This document shows positions 56,401-64,000 of a DNA stretch of 64,000 nucleotides, in pieces (within the stretch, counting starts at the first letter, position 1; each line of letters starts with the position of its first letter). Location of the stretch: positions 1,550,001 to 1,614,000 of the forward strand of contig NZ_CP012750.1 in assembly GCF_001302565.1 (NCBI RefSeq), written 5' to 3'. The DNA comes from Glutamicibacter halophytocola (lineage in GTDB: Bacteria > Actinomycetota > Actinomycetes > Actinomycetales > Micrococcaceae). The position numbers were made by a program, and so were the translations under genes. The notes beneath the pieces are model-generated. The model was given only the letters and a program-made list of their open reading frames with translations, was not told the DNA's origin and did not search any database.

Positions 56401-57951
56401 GTGACTTCTCAGCAGAAACCTTTTTACATCACCACTGCCATTTCCTACCCGAACGGCACTCCGCACATCGGCCACGCATATGAAGTCGTGGCCACGGACG
56501 TCATGGCGCGGTTCAAGCGGCTTGACGGACATGACGTCTTCTTCATGACCGGCACCGACGAGCATGGTCAGAAGATGATGCAGACGGCTGAAAAGCTGGA
56601 AATCACGCCAGCTCAACTAGCTCAGCGCAACTCGGATGCATTCCAGGCGATGAATGATGAGCTGGGCACGAGCTATGACCGTTTCATCCGCACCACCGAC
56701 GCGGATCACCATGCAGCTGCCCAAGAACTGTGGCGCCGCATGGAAGCCAACGACGATATTTACCTTGATAAGTACGCCGGTTGGTATTCAGTGCGCGATG
56801 AAGCGTTCTACACCGAGGAGCAGACTGAAGTTCGCGAAGACGGTATCCGCTACGCGACCGAAACTGACACCGAAGTGACCTGGACTGAAGAAGAATCGTA
56901 TTTCTTCCGCCTGTCCAAGTACCAAGACAAGCTGCTTGCGTACTATCAGGACAATCCTGAATTTGGCGCGCCACGTTCCCGTTTCAATGAGGTCGTGCGA
57001 TTCGTTGAAGGCGGACTCACCGACTTGTCGATTTCCCGCACAACCTTTGACTGGGGAATCCCGGTACCAGGCAACGAAAAGCACGTCATGTACGTCTGGG
57101 TGGATGCCTTGACTAACTACCTCACTGGAGTCGGCTTCCCAGACGTAGAGTCCGAATCTTTCCAGAAATACTGGCCAGCCGACGTTCACGTTATCGGCAA
57201 GGACATTTCGCGCTTCCACGCCATCTACTGGCCGGCATTCCTGATGTCTGCCAAGCTTCCGCTGCCAAAGCGCGTCATGATCCATGGATTCCTGCACAAC
57301 AACGGCGTAAAGATGTCCAAGTCCTTGGGGAATACTGTTTCGCCTGATGACTTTGTGAATCGATACGGCTTGGACCAGGTCCGTTACTTCTTCCTGCGAG
57401 AGGTACCTTTCGGAGCTGACGGTAGCTACAACCACGAGACCATCGTCGCTCGCATTAATGGTGACCTCGCCAACAACTTCGGCAACCTTGCTCAGCGATC
57501 GTTGTCGATGGTCGCAAAGAACTGCGGCGGTGTAGTGCCAACGCCGGGTGAATTGCTAGAAGCAGACCAGCAGATTCTCAATGCCGCTGGACAACTTCTT
57601 GAGCTTAATCGGGATGCCTACTCGCGTCAGGAATTTAGCAAGGCTCTCGAAGCTGTGTGGCATGTATTGGGCGATACCAATGCTTACTTCGCGGAACAAG
57701 AGCCATGGAAACTGAAGAAGACTGATCCGGAACGCATGGCTACGGTGTTGTATGTGACCATTGAAATCGTCCGCAAGGTCGCTCTGCTTCTGCAGCCAGT
57801 TCTGCCTCAGGCCATGACCGCCATGCTCAACTCGCTGGCAATCGGCGAAGGATCAGCACGGACCTTCGAATACTTTGATACGGCATTAGTACCTGGCACC
57901 GAGTTGCCGGCACCGTCGCCAGTATTCCCTCGGTTCGAGGAAGAAAAATAG
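56401..57951 (+). CDS. metG: Methionyl-tRNA synthetase
   Basis: A 516-residue class I synthetase. The HIGH motif is at residues 22-25 (PHIGHAY), and the KMSKS motif is at 304-308 ([10 protein letters not shown]). '[17 protein letters not shown]' near 43-59 is conserved in MetRS. The C-terminal anticodon-binding helical domain covers about 390-500. The length matches the shorter actinobacterial type without the extra dimerisation domain. It starts with GTG; the nearest purine-rich sequence (GCTAAGGTAAATTTGTAAC) is only a loose ribosome-binding site. Confidence 0.96.
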   Translation: MTSQQKPFYITTAISYPNGTPHIGHAYEVVATDVMARFKRLDGHDVFFMTGTDEHGQKMMQTAEKLEITPAQLAQRNSDAFQAMNDELGTSYDRFIRTTDADHHAAAQELWRRMEANDDIYLDKYAGWYSVRDEAFYTEEQTEVREDGIRYATETDTEVTWTEEESYFFRLSKYQDKLLAYYQDNPEFGAPRSRFNEVVRFVEGGLTDLSISRTTFDWGIPVPGNEKHVMYVWVDALTNYLTGVGFPDVESESFQKYWPADVHVIGKDISRFHAIYWPAFLMSAKLPLPKRVMIHGFLHNNGVKMSKSLGNTVSPDDFVNRYGLDQVRYFFLREVPFGADGSYNHETIVARINGDLANNFGNLAQRSLSMVAKNCGGVVPTPGELLEADQQILNAAGQLLELNRDAYSRQEFSKALEAVWHVLGDTNAYFAEQEPWKLKKTDPERMATVLYVTIEIVRKVALLLQPVLPQAMTAMLNSLAIGEGSARTFEYFDTALVPGTELPAPSPVFPRFEEEK

Positions 57952-58051
57952 CAGAGGCTGCTTAAGCCAAATTAGCCTGCCGCGCCGAGAACCTGAGTTC
58001 TCAGTGTGGCAGGCAAATTTGTACCTAAATGTTGATTCACCTAAGTGAGTC

Positions 58052-58744
58052 TTAGGGGCTGACGACTCCGGTCTGGTAGGCAATGACCACTGCCTGAACT
58101 CGGTCCCGCGCTTCCAGCTTCGCCAGGATGTGGCCAACATGGGTTTTCACCGTTGCCTCTGAGAGGAACAAATCCTCTGCAATTTCTGGATTGGATCGTC
58201 CCAGCGCAATCAGTCCGAAAACTTCCCTCTCGCGTCGCGTCAGGGAATCCACGAGCTCTGATAGTTCCTTGTTTCCCTGGGTGCTCTCTTTCTTCAGCAA
58301 AGGAGCCATATGATCCAGGAGTCGGCGAGTGGTCGAGGGGGCAATGACCGCATCGCCCTTGTTTACAGTGCGAATGGACTCCAGCAATTCCTCGGGTGGT
58401 GCATCTTTCAATAAGAAACCACTGGCGCCAGCTTGAATCGCGCTCAAAGCGTATTCATCCATGTCAAAAGTTGTCAGAACGATGACTTTAGGCCCTTCGG
58501 CTGCAGACTTGGAGGGATCGAGCAAACGCTCTGTTGCTTCGATGCCATCCATTTCCGGCATGCGCACGTCCATGAGGATGACATCGGCTTGGCTCATCAG
58601 GGGAGTGGCAACGGCTTCACGGCCATTGCCGGCCTCAGCAATAACATCCATGTCTTCTTGTGAATTAATCAGCATTCGGAAGCCACTTCGTACCAGCAGC
58701 TGATCATCCACCAGGGCGACCTTGATGACGTTGTTATTTTCCAT
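58052..58744 (-). CDS. Two-component response regulator, NarL/FixJ (LuxR) type
   Basis: A 230-residue regulator. The receiver domain (residues 7-130) has acidic pocket Asp13-Asp14, phosphorylation site Asp59 (LMDVRMPEMDG) and Lys near 112 (LLKDAPPEE). A C-terminal LuxR-type HTH follows (about 165-225, 'LTRREREVFGLIALGRSNPEIAEDLFLSEATVKTHVGHILAKL'). It lies six bases downstream of the sensor-kinase gene, so the two form an operon. Its target genes are unknown. Confidence 0.93.
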   Translation of the reverse strand: MENNNVIKVALVDDQLLVRSGFRMLINSQEDMDVIAEAGNGREAVATPLMSQADVILMDVRMPEMDGIEATERLLDPSKSAAEGPKVIVLTTFDMDEYALSAIQAGASGFLLKDAPPEELLESIRTVNKGDAVIAPSTTRRLLDHMAPLLKKESTQGNKELSELVDSLTRREREVFGLIALGRSNPEIAEDLFLSEATVKTHVGHILAKLEARDRVQAVVIAYQTGVVSP

Positions 58745-58750
58745 GTGAAT

Positions 58751-59983
58751 TTAGTCCTCGGAGTATGGAATGAAAACTGCGACGGCGAATCCGCCGGAAG
58801 ATTGGGGGCCGGCGGTGCATGCGCCTTCATATAACGCTACGCGTTCTTTCATGCCTTGCAGCCCTTGGCCGGCGCCCTCAAGCTTGATTGCCCCTGCCCC
58901 GCGTCCGTCATCTTTGATCCGCAACTCCAGTCCCCGGTAAGTCCAATTGAGGAGGACTTCTGCCACCGCGTTGGAGCCGGCGTGCTTGAGCACATTAGTC
59001 AGCGATTCTTGAACACACCGGTAAGCCGTCAGTTCCGCGCCAGCGGGTAGTTCCTTGCGTGGCGTTCCAAGGGTTTGAAGTTGTACAGCCAATCCTGAGT
59101 TCGTGGCGATCTCTACCAAATTGGGGATATCTCCCAGAGCAGGCAGCGGCCTGTTTTGCAGTTCTTCGTCCTTCCGGAGGACTCCGAGAAGGCGGCGCAT
59201 TTCCTTGAGCGAAGCACGCCCGGTATCAGAAACCGTCTTGAGCGTATCGATGGCAATTTGCGGATCATTGACTGCTGCATAGCGTGCACCGTTTGCCTGC
59301 GTAATGATCACTGATAGAGAGTGGGCAACAATGTCATGCATTTCGCGGGCAATATGGTTTCGTTCATCGGACGCGGCCAGTGCCCTTTCCATAATGCGCT
59401 CTTTCTCAAGGCGTTCTGCATGTTCCTTCAACGACTTCATGGCCAGCCGGCGTGTGCGCGCCAAATCGCCGAACGTCCACGCGACAGTGACCACGAGTGC
59501 CAAGCCGACAAACGAGACCAGCATGTTGAACGACATGGACGGACTCGGGTCTGTGGCGTAGCGGAACGGGTTGAACATGCTGAATGTCGCCAGCACCGCT
59601 CCTGCCAAGCCGAGTGAGAGCGTGCCGAAGGACTGCCACCGTTTCCCATAAACAGCCATGGTGTAAACCATGATGGGGACCGAGAACTGCGAAGGGAGCA
59701 AAAGGCCGTCGAATCCAAGCTGCATGAGATGCCCAAAAGCGACAACCAAGGTGACGGCCCACGGGTATCGCCGACGAACCATCAGCGGAGCCGATTGCAG
59801 CGTGGCGATCGCCATAATAGACAACATGGCGGGAGCGGACATGGCGCCAGCCAGACCGATGGTTCCCGGGACACAGAATAAGGTGTAGATCAGACCGGTG
59901 ATGAAGTCTATTCGTCGCGGATTCGCTCGGATCCAACCGTCAATTCGACGGTGGGGGTTGGCAAAAATCAATGCTTCCTTCAA
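58751..59983 (-). CDS. Sensor histidine kinase, HisKA_3 type
   Basis: A 410-residue membrane kinase. The N-terminal half has about five transmembrane helices (roughly residues 27-170) and little extracellular loop, so an intramembrane-type signal is possible. The phospho-accepting His216 is in 'REMHDIVAHSLSV'. The HATPase domain at about 300-405 carries 'DDGRGAGAIKLEGAGQGLQGMKERV'. The apparent start is TTG at 59983, with no good ribosome-binding site; another TTG at 59971 follows AAGGAAG. This layout resembles the DesK/YdfH/LiaS-like kinases of cell-envelope or stress systems. The signal is unknown. Confidence 0.9.
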   Translation of the reverse strand: MKEALIFANPHRRIDGWIRANPRRIDFITGLIYTLFCVPGTIGLAGAMSAPAMLSIMAIATLQSAPLMVRRRYPWAVTLVVAFGHLMQLGFDGLLLPSQFSVPIMVYTMAVYGKRWQSFGTLSLGLAGAVLATFSMFNPFRYATDPSPSMSFNMLVSFVGLALVVTVAWTFGDLARTRRLAMKSLKEHAERLEKERIMERALAASDERNHIAREMHDIVAHSLSVIITQANGARYAAVNDPQIAIDTLKTVSDTGRASLKEMRRLLGVLRKDEELQNRPLPALGDIPNLVEIATNSGLAVQLQTLGTPRKELPAGAELTAYRCVQESLTNVLKHAGSNAVAEVLLNWTYRGLELRIKDDGRGAGAIKLEGAGQGLQGMKERVALYEGACTAGPQSSGGFAVAVFIPYSED

Positions 59984-60164
59984 TTCAATGGTGTGTGCTG
60001 CAGGCTCGTGAAGCAGAGTTAGCCTCGGCCGGTAAGTCTAGAATATCGACTCCAACAGCACGTTTACCTCATGCCTGGGATTGAGATCTGAGAGACGCTT
60101 AATTTCACGTCCAATATATGAGACGAACTCTCACATATTGGACTAAGATCGCTAAAGTTGAAGC

Positions 60165-61223
60165 ATGGTAAATGAAATTGATATTGCGGTCATTCCAGGC
60201 GACGGTATTGGCCCTGAAGTTGTAACTGAAGCGGTCAAGGTACTGAAGTTCGTCACCAATGGTGGCAAGCAAGAACTCAAGCTCACTTACTACAAGCTTG
60301 GCGCTGAACACTGGTTGGAAACTGGCGAGACGTTGCCGGAGGAGACCCTCTCGGCTATCAAGCAGCACGACGCGATTCTTTTTGGCGCAGTCGGAGCAGC
60401 GCCAGGGGATACCCGAATTCCGTCAGGGATCATTGAGCGTGAAATGCTTTTGAAGTTGCGTTTCTCCTTGGACCATTTCGTGAATTTGCGCCCGTCCAAG
60501 CTCTACGCCGGCATTGAAAGCCCTCTGTCCAACCCCGGGGCTATTGATTTCATTGTGGTGCGCGAAGGCACTGAAGGCCCATACGTTGGCAACGGCGGTT
60601 CGGTCCGAACCGGAACCGCGCATGAAATCGCGACCGAGGTATCAGTCAACACGGCCTATGGAGTAGAACGCGTGGTGCGAGATGCTTTCCGCCGGGCCTC
60701 CGAGCGCGAACGCAAGCACGTGACATTGGTTCACAAGCACAACGTCCTGGTGCATGCCGGACACCTGTGGAAGCGCACTGTCGAAGCTGTCGCAGTCGAG
60801 TTCCCAGAAGTGACCCACGATTACCTGCACGTAGACGCGGCCACGATCTTCTTGACCACTGATCCATCCCGCTTTGATGTCATCGTTACGGACAACCTCT
60901 TCGGCGACATCCTGACCGACCAGGCTGGAGCAATTACCGGTGGCATCGGCTTGGCAGCGAGCGGCAACATCAACATGGACCGCACCTACCCATCGATGTT
61001 TGAGCCGGTACATGGTTCTGCCCCCGATATTGCCGGGCAGCAGAAGGCAGACCCAACGGCGGCCATCCTCTCGGTAGCGCTGATGCTGGATCATCTCGGA
61101 ATGTCAGAAGAAGCACGCGCTGTTGAGCAAGCTGTTGAAAAAGAGATCACTTCACGTCAAGAATTGACCGATAATCGCACCACCAGTGAAATCGGCGATG
61201 CAATTGTCGCTTTACTGGCATAA
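60165..61223 (+). CDS. leuB: 3-isopropylmalate dehydrogenase
   Basis: A 352-residue NAD-dependent decarboxylating dehydrogenase of leucine synthesis. The opening '[13 protein letters not shown]' is at residues 7-19, the substrate Arg/Tyr-rich region '[15 protein letters not shown]' near 126-140, and the metal and cofactor motif '[29 protein letters not shown]' near 240-268. The length fits the actinobacterial LeuB type. It is separated from ilvE by a terminator. Confidence 0.96.
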   Translation: MVNEIDIAVIPGDGIGPEVVTEAVKVLKFVTNGGKQELKLTYYKLGAEHWLETGETLPEETLSAIKQHDAILFGAVGAAPGDTRIPSGIIEREMLLKLRFSLDHFVNLRPSKLYAGIESPLSNPGAIDFIVVREGTEGPYVGNGGSVRTGTAHEIATEVSVNTAYGVERVVRDAFRRASERERKHVTLVHKHNVLVHAGHLWKRTVEAVAVEFPEVTHDYLHVDAATIFLTTDPSRFDVIVTDNLFGDILTDQAGAITGGIGLAASGNINMDRTYPSMFEPVHGSAPDIAGQQKADPTAAILSVALMLDHLGMSEEARAVEQAVEKEITSRQELTDNRTTSEIGDAIVALLA

Positions 61224-61239
61224 GCTGAAAGTGACGTTT

Positions 61240-61258
61240 CCGATTAGCTTCTAATCGG
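61240..61258 (+). terminator. Small hairpin after leuB
   Basis: CCGATTAG / CTAATCGG with a CTT loop, 16 bases after the leuB stop. No T-run follows; it may aid the larger hairpin just downstream. Confidence 0.45.
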
Positions 61259-61270
61259 CAGCAATTCCAC

Positions 61271-61313
61271 GAACGGGTGTTCCGCTTTGGCGTGGAGCAC
61301 CCGTTCTTTGTTT
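61271..61313 (+). terminator. Intrinsic terminator between leuB and ilvE
   Basis: GAACGGGTG pairs with CACCCGTTC, extended by TCC/GGA and GC pairs, followed by TTTGTTT. It separates the leuB and ilvE transcripts. Confidence 0.82.
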
Positions 61314-61337
61314 ATTGAGCTAGGAAGTCCAAGGTAG

Positions 61338-62432
61338 ATGGAATTCACCGAAAATCTTTCAACGAGTCGCAAGAGCGATCAAGAGCGCGCCAGCGTTTTG
61401 GCCAACCCTGGTTTCGGGGACTTCTTTACTGACCACACCTCCGTCGTTGACTGGAGCGCCAATGAGGGCGGCCATGGCGGGGAATGGCATGATGCCCGCA
61501 TTGAGCCTTATGGTCCCATCGCGATGGATCCAGCTGCCTCGGTGCTGCACTATGGCCAGGAAATCTTTGAAGGCCTCAAGGCCTACCGCCATGAGGACGG
61601 CTCGGTGTGGACTTTCCGTCCGCGCGCAAACGCAGCCCGCTTGAACAAGTCCGCCCAGCGTCTGGCCCTGCCCCAGCTGGACGAAGATGTTTTTGTCGAG
61701 TCACTGAAGAAGCTGGTAGCCACCGACATCGATTGGGTTCCCAGCGGCGAAGGTGAAGCGCTGTACCTGCGGCCATTCATGATTGCCACCGAAGCTTTCC
61801 TCGGAGTGCGTGCGGCGCGCGAAGTTTCCTATCGCGTCATCGCCTCGCCAGCGGGTAACTACTTCGGTGGAGAGCTCAAGCCGGTAGCCATTTGGGTATC
61901 GAAGAACTATGCCCGCGCCGGCCGCGGCGGCACCGGTTCTGCCAAGTGCGGTGGCAACTACGCAGCGTCACTGGTAGCGCAGCTGGAAGCCGAGGAGAAC
62001 GGTTGCAAGCAGGTGCTCTTCCTCGACGCCTTCAATGACAATGCTGTTGAAGAACTGGGCGGCATGAATGTTTTCTTTGTCACCAAGGACAGCAAGCTGG
62101 TTACACCTGCACTGACCGGAACCATCCTTGAAGGTGTTACCCGTTCATCGGTGATCCAGCTGGCCAAGGACCGTGGCATCACAGTGGAAGAACGAAAGAT
62201 CACCCTCGACGAATGGCGTGATGGCGTTGCTTCCGGTGATATCACGGAAGTATTTGCCTGCGGTACCGCTGCGGTAATCACTCCAATCGGCCTGCTCAAG
62301 AATGACGATGAACTCATCGGAGACGAGAACGCTCCTGCCGGTGAAGTGACGATGTCCATCCGCGAGGAACTGCTGGGCATCCAGCTGGGCACCGTCGAAG
62401 ATCGACACGGCTGGCTGGAGCGTTTGGCCTAG
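61338..62432 (+). CDS. ilvE: Branched-chain amino-acid aminotransferase
   Basis: A 364-residue fold-type IV PLP enzyme that transaminates the keto acids of leucine, isoleucine and valine. The PLP-binding Lys203 lies in 'SAKCGGNYAAS'. Other family marks are 'LHYGQEIFEGLKAYR' near 70-84, 'PRANAARLNKSAQRLALP' near 97-114 and 'EVFACGTAAVITPIG' near 300-314. ATG at 61338 is preceded by AGGAAG (61322-61327) eleven bases away. Confidence 0.96.
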   Translation: MEFTENLSTSRKSDQERASVLANPGFGDFFTDHTSVVDWSANEGGHGGEWHDARIEPYGPIAMDPAASVLHYGQEIFEGLKAYRHEDGSVWTFRPRANAARLNKSAQRLALPQLDEDVFVESLKKLVATDIDWVPSGEGEALYLRPFMIATEAFLGVRAAREVSYRVIASPAGNYFGGELKPVAIWVSKNYARAGRGGTGSAKCGGNYAASLVAQLEAEENGCKQVLFLDAFNDNAVEELGGMNVFFVTKDSKLVTPALTGTILEGVTRSSVIQLAKDRGITVEERKITLDEWRDGVASGDITEVFACGTAAVITPIGLLKNDDELIGDENAPAGEVTMSIREELLGIQLGTVEDRHGWLERLA

Positions 62433-62460
62433 ACGCCAATCCAAACGACTACGATGGTCT

Positions 62461-62476
62461 CGGGGCATAAGCCCCG
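62461..62476 (+). terminator. Short GC-rich hairpin between ilvE and galE
   Basis: CGGGGC / GCCCCG stem with an ATAA loop, 28 bases after the ilvE stop. No T-run, so termination is weak at best. Confidence 0.4.
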
Positions 62477-62506
62477 GGGCCATTGTTGTATGCGAAAAGG
62501 AATGAA

Positions 62507-63598
62507 ATGCACGTACTGGTAACTGGCGGTGCAGGCTACATAGGATCTCACGCCGTGCTCTTGCTGCTCGAAGCTGGCCACAAGGTTTCCGTCTTCGACA
62601 ATCTGAGCAATTCATCGCCCGAATCCCTGAGGCGCGTACGCGACATGTCCAATTCGGCTCCCGAGCTTTTCATTGGCGACTTGCTGGATAGCGACCGCCT
62701 GGATTCCGTCTTGAGCCAGACCAAGCCGGACGCAGTCATCCACTTTGGCGGTTTGAAGGCCGTAGGAGAGTCCGTTGAAAAGCCGATTTCCTACTACCAG
62801 AACAATGTTGTTGGCACCTTGAATCTGGTGTCAGCGATGGAAAAAGCTGGCGTTAAGCGACTGGTTTTCAGCTCATCCGCAACGGTCTACGCCGAGTCCA
62901 CTCAGTTGCCACTGGTTGAAGATGCACAGCGTGCCGCATCAAACCCCTACGGGCGAACCAAACTGCATATCGAACAAATCCTCGAGGACCTTGCGGTTTC
63001 CGACTCCTCCTGGTCCATCGCCACCTTGCGCTACTTCAATCCAGTTGGCGCTCATCCTTCGGGAAACATCGGCGAAGATCCGCAGGGTATCCCGAACAAC
63101 CTCATGCCGTTTATTGCACAGGTAGCGGTCGGCCGCCGCAGCGAAGTCCAGGTCTTCGGCAATGATTACCCAACCTACGATGGAACTGGCGTGCGGGACT
63201 ACATTCACGTCATGGACCTTGCCCAGGGCCACCTGGATGCATTGGACTTCTTGAACACCCACACCGGCCAGTACGTCTGGAATCTCGGAACCGGAAGCGG
63301 AACGAGCGTCCTGGATGTCATTGGCGCGTTCTCGCGGGCCTGTGGCCGGCAGCTTCCATACAAGTTGGTAGAGCGTCGCCCGGGCGATATCGCCGAGTAC
63401 TACGGTGATCCGACAACAGCCCGCTTGGAGCTCGGCTGGAAGGCCGAACGAGGAGTCGAGGAAATGGCTCGGGATATGTGGGAATGGCAGTCGAAGAACC
63501 CCGCTGGATATCCGGATTATGATCTTGACGGAATTTCTGAAGAAGAAATCAACGAGTTTATCCGTGGAAGCCGCGCCACGATCGCTAAACAAGACTAG
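62507..63598 (+). CDS. galE: UDP-glucose 4-epimerase
   Basis: A 363-residue extended short-chain dehydrogenase that interconverts UDP-glucose and UDP-galactose with bound NAD. The glycine motif GGAGYIGS is at residues 7-14, and the catalytic Tyr148 and Lys152 lie in PYGRTK. 'FSSSATVYAE' near 122-131 carries the catalytic Ser/Thr. The ATG at 62507 follows AAAAGGAATGAA; an in-frame start eight codons upstream is less likely. Its product supplies UDP-Gal to the UDP-galactopyranose mutase at 33-34 kb. Confidence 0.95.
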   Translation: MHVLVTGGAGYIGSHAVLLLLEAGHKVSVFDNLSNSSPESLRRVRDMSNSAPELFIGDLLDSDRLDSVLSQTKPDAVIHFGGLKAVGESVEKPISYYQNNVVGTLNLVSAMEKAGVKRLVFSSSATVYAESTQLPLVEDAQRAASNPYGRTKLHIEQILEDLAVSDSSWSIATLRYFNPVGAHPSGNIGEDPQGIPNNLMPFIAQVAVGRRSEVQVFGNDYPTYDGTGVRDYIHVMDLAQGHLDALDFLNTHTGQYVWNLGTGSGTSVLDVIGAFSRACGRQLPYKLVERRPGDIAEYYGDPTTARLELGWKAERGVEEMARDMWEWQSKNPAGYPDYDLDGISEEEINEFIRGSRATIAKQD

Positions 63599-63614
63599 AC
63601 AAGAGAAAACCGAA

Positions 63615-64000
63615 TGAAAATTGCAAGATTTGTAGTAGACGGTGATCCGCTGTACGGAGTCGTTGATGGCAACGACATCCACGTCCTGGCAGGAGACCCG
63701 TTCTTCCAGGGAATCAAAACCACAGGGGCAACCCACAGCCTGGATGATGTTCGCCTGGTGGCGCCAATCATTCCACGTTCAAAAGTGGTCGGGTTCGGGC
63801 GCACCTACCGTGAACACGCCAAGGAACTGGGCAATGAAGTTCCGCAGGAACCCATCATGTTCTTGAAGCCCAATACCTCGGTGGTTGGACATGGGGATCC
63901 TGTCACCCTGCCAGCGTTCTCTGATGAGGTTTCCTTCGAGGGCGAACTAGCTGTCGTCATTGGGCGTATTTGCAAGGACGTCCCTGCCGACAAGGCCCAA
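63615..64000 (+). CDS. Fumarylacetoacetate hydrolase-family protein, 5' part (cut by the window edge)
   Basis: The first 128 codons of a FAH-family enzyme, a metal-dependent C-C hydrolase or decarboxylase fold. 'KVVGFGRTYREHAKELGNEVPQEPIMFLKPN' and the metal-binding carboxylate motif 'FEGELAVVIGRI' are visible. ATG at 63615, 16 bases after the galE stop with AAGAG upstream, so the two may be co-transcribed. No stop occurs before the edge. Confidence 0.9.

Overview
The window looks like chromosome of a high-GC Gram-positive actinobacterium of the Micrococcaceae, most like Arthrobacter or Glutamicibacter. The grounds are a complete C50-carotenoid (decaprenoxanthin-type) operon with heterodimeric cyclase genes, Corynebacteriales/Micrococcales-style ilvD-ilvBNC, serA, leuB and ilvE genes, GTG starts with strong Shine-Dalgarno sites, a galactofuranose pathway, and LPXTG pili. 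The assignment is from gene content, not from a database match.

Layout. (1) 1-3.1 kb: a solute-binding lipoprotein and a D-2-hydroxyacid dehydrogenase, both on the minus strand. (2) 3.2-5.4 kb: three near-identical tRNA-Lys(CTT) genes, a bacterioferritin-comigratory peroxiredoxin, tRNA-Leu(TAG) and a MarR regulator. (3) 5.4-14.0 kb: carotenoid region. A tspO-like gene and an NAD(P)-binding/DUF2867-like gene run leftward; a second MarR regulator, crtE, crtB, crtI, crtYe, crtYf, crtEb and idi run rightward, mostly with overlapping start and stop codons. Two AT-rich palindromes lie between the divergent units. (4) 14.1-20.3 kb: ilvD, then ilvB-ilvN-ilvC preceded by a 15-codon leader peptide (Val-Leu-Leu-Val-Ile) and an intrinsic terminator, which is a classic attenuator. 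(5) 20.4-26.7 kb: a lysine-rich secreted protein and a three-gene pilus locus (adhesin, major pilin, class C sortase). (6) 27.8-30.5 kb: a methyltransferase and serA. (7) 31.8-54.3 kb: a cell-envelope glycopolymer island. It holds two galactofuranosyltransferase-like GT2 enzymes, UDP-galactopyranose mutase, an alpha/beta hydrolase, four multidomain chimeric enzymes (pyruvyltransferase-nitroreductase, GT92-like-pyruvyltransferase, GT2-TagF, TagF-GT4) and an IS21-family element with a nonsense codon in istA. Parts of it are visibly AT-richer than the flanks and contain long gene-free stretches. (8) 55.3-64.0 kb: a NYN-domain protein, metG, a two-component system, leuB, ilvE, galE and the start of a fumarylacetoacetate hydrolase-family gene.

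How the genes fit together. The ilv, leu and ser genes supply branched-chain amino acids and serine and flank the envelope island, as if the island sits inside an amino-acid biosynthesis neighbourhood. galE and glf make UDP-galactofuranose for the GT2 enzymes. The pyruvyl- and glycerophosphotransferase chimeras probably build and decorate an anionic wall polymer. The crt operon makes the membrane pigment and is probably controlled by its own first gene.

The best candidates for something under-described are the four chimeric envelope enzymes, above all the 873-residue pyruvyltransferase-nitroreductase protein. The MarR-first crt operon facing the tspO/DUF2867 pair is the next most interesting. 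I saw no CRISPR array, phage, toxin-antitoxin or recognisable defence system.
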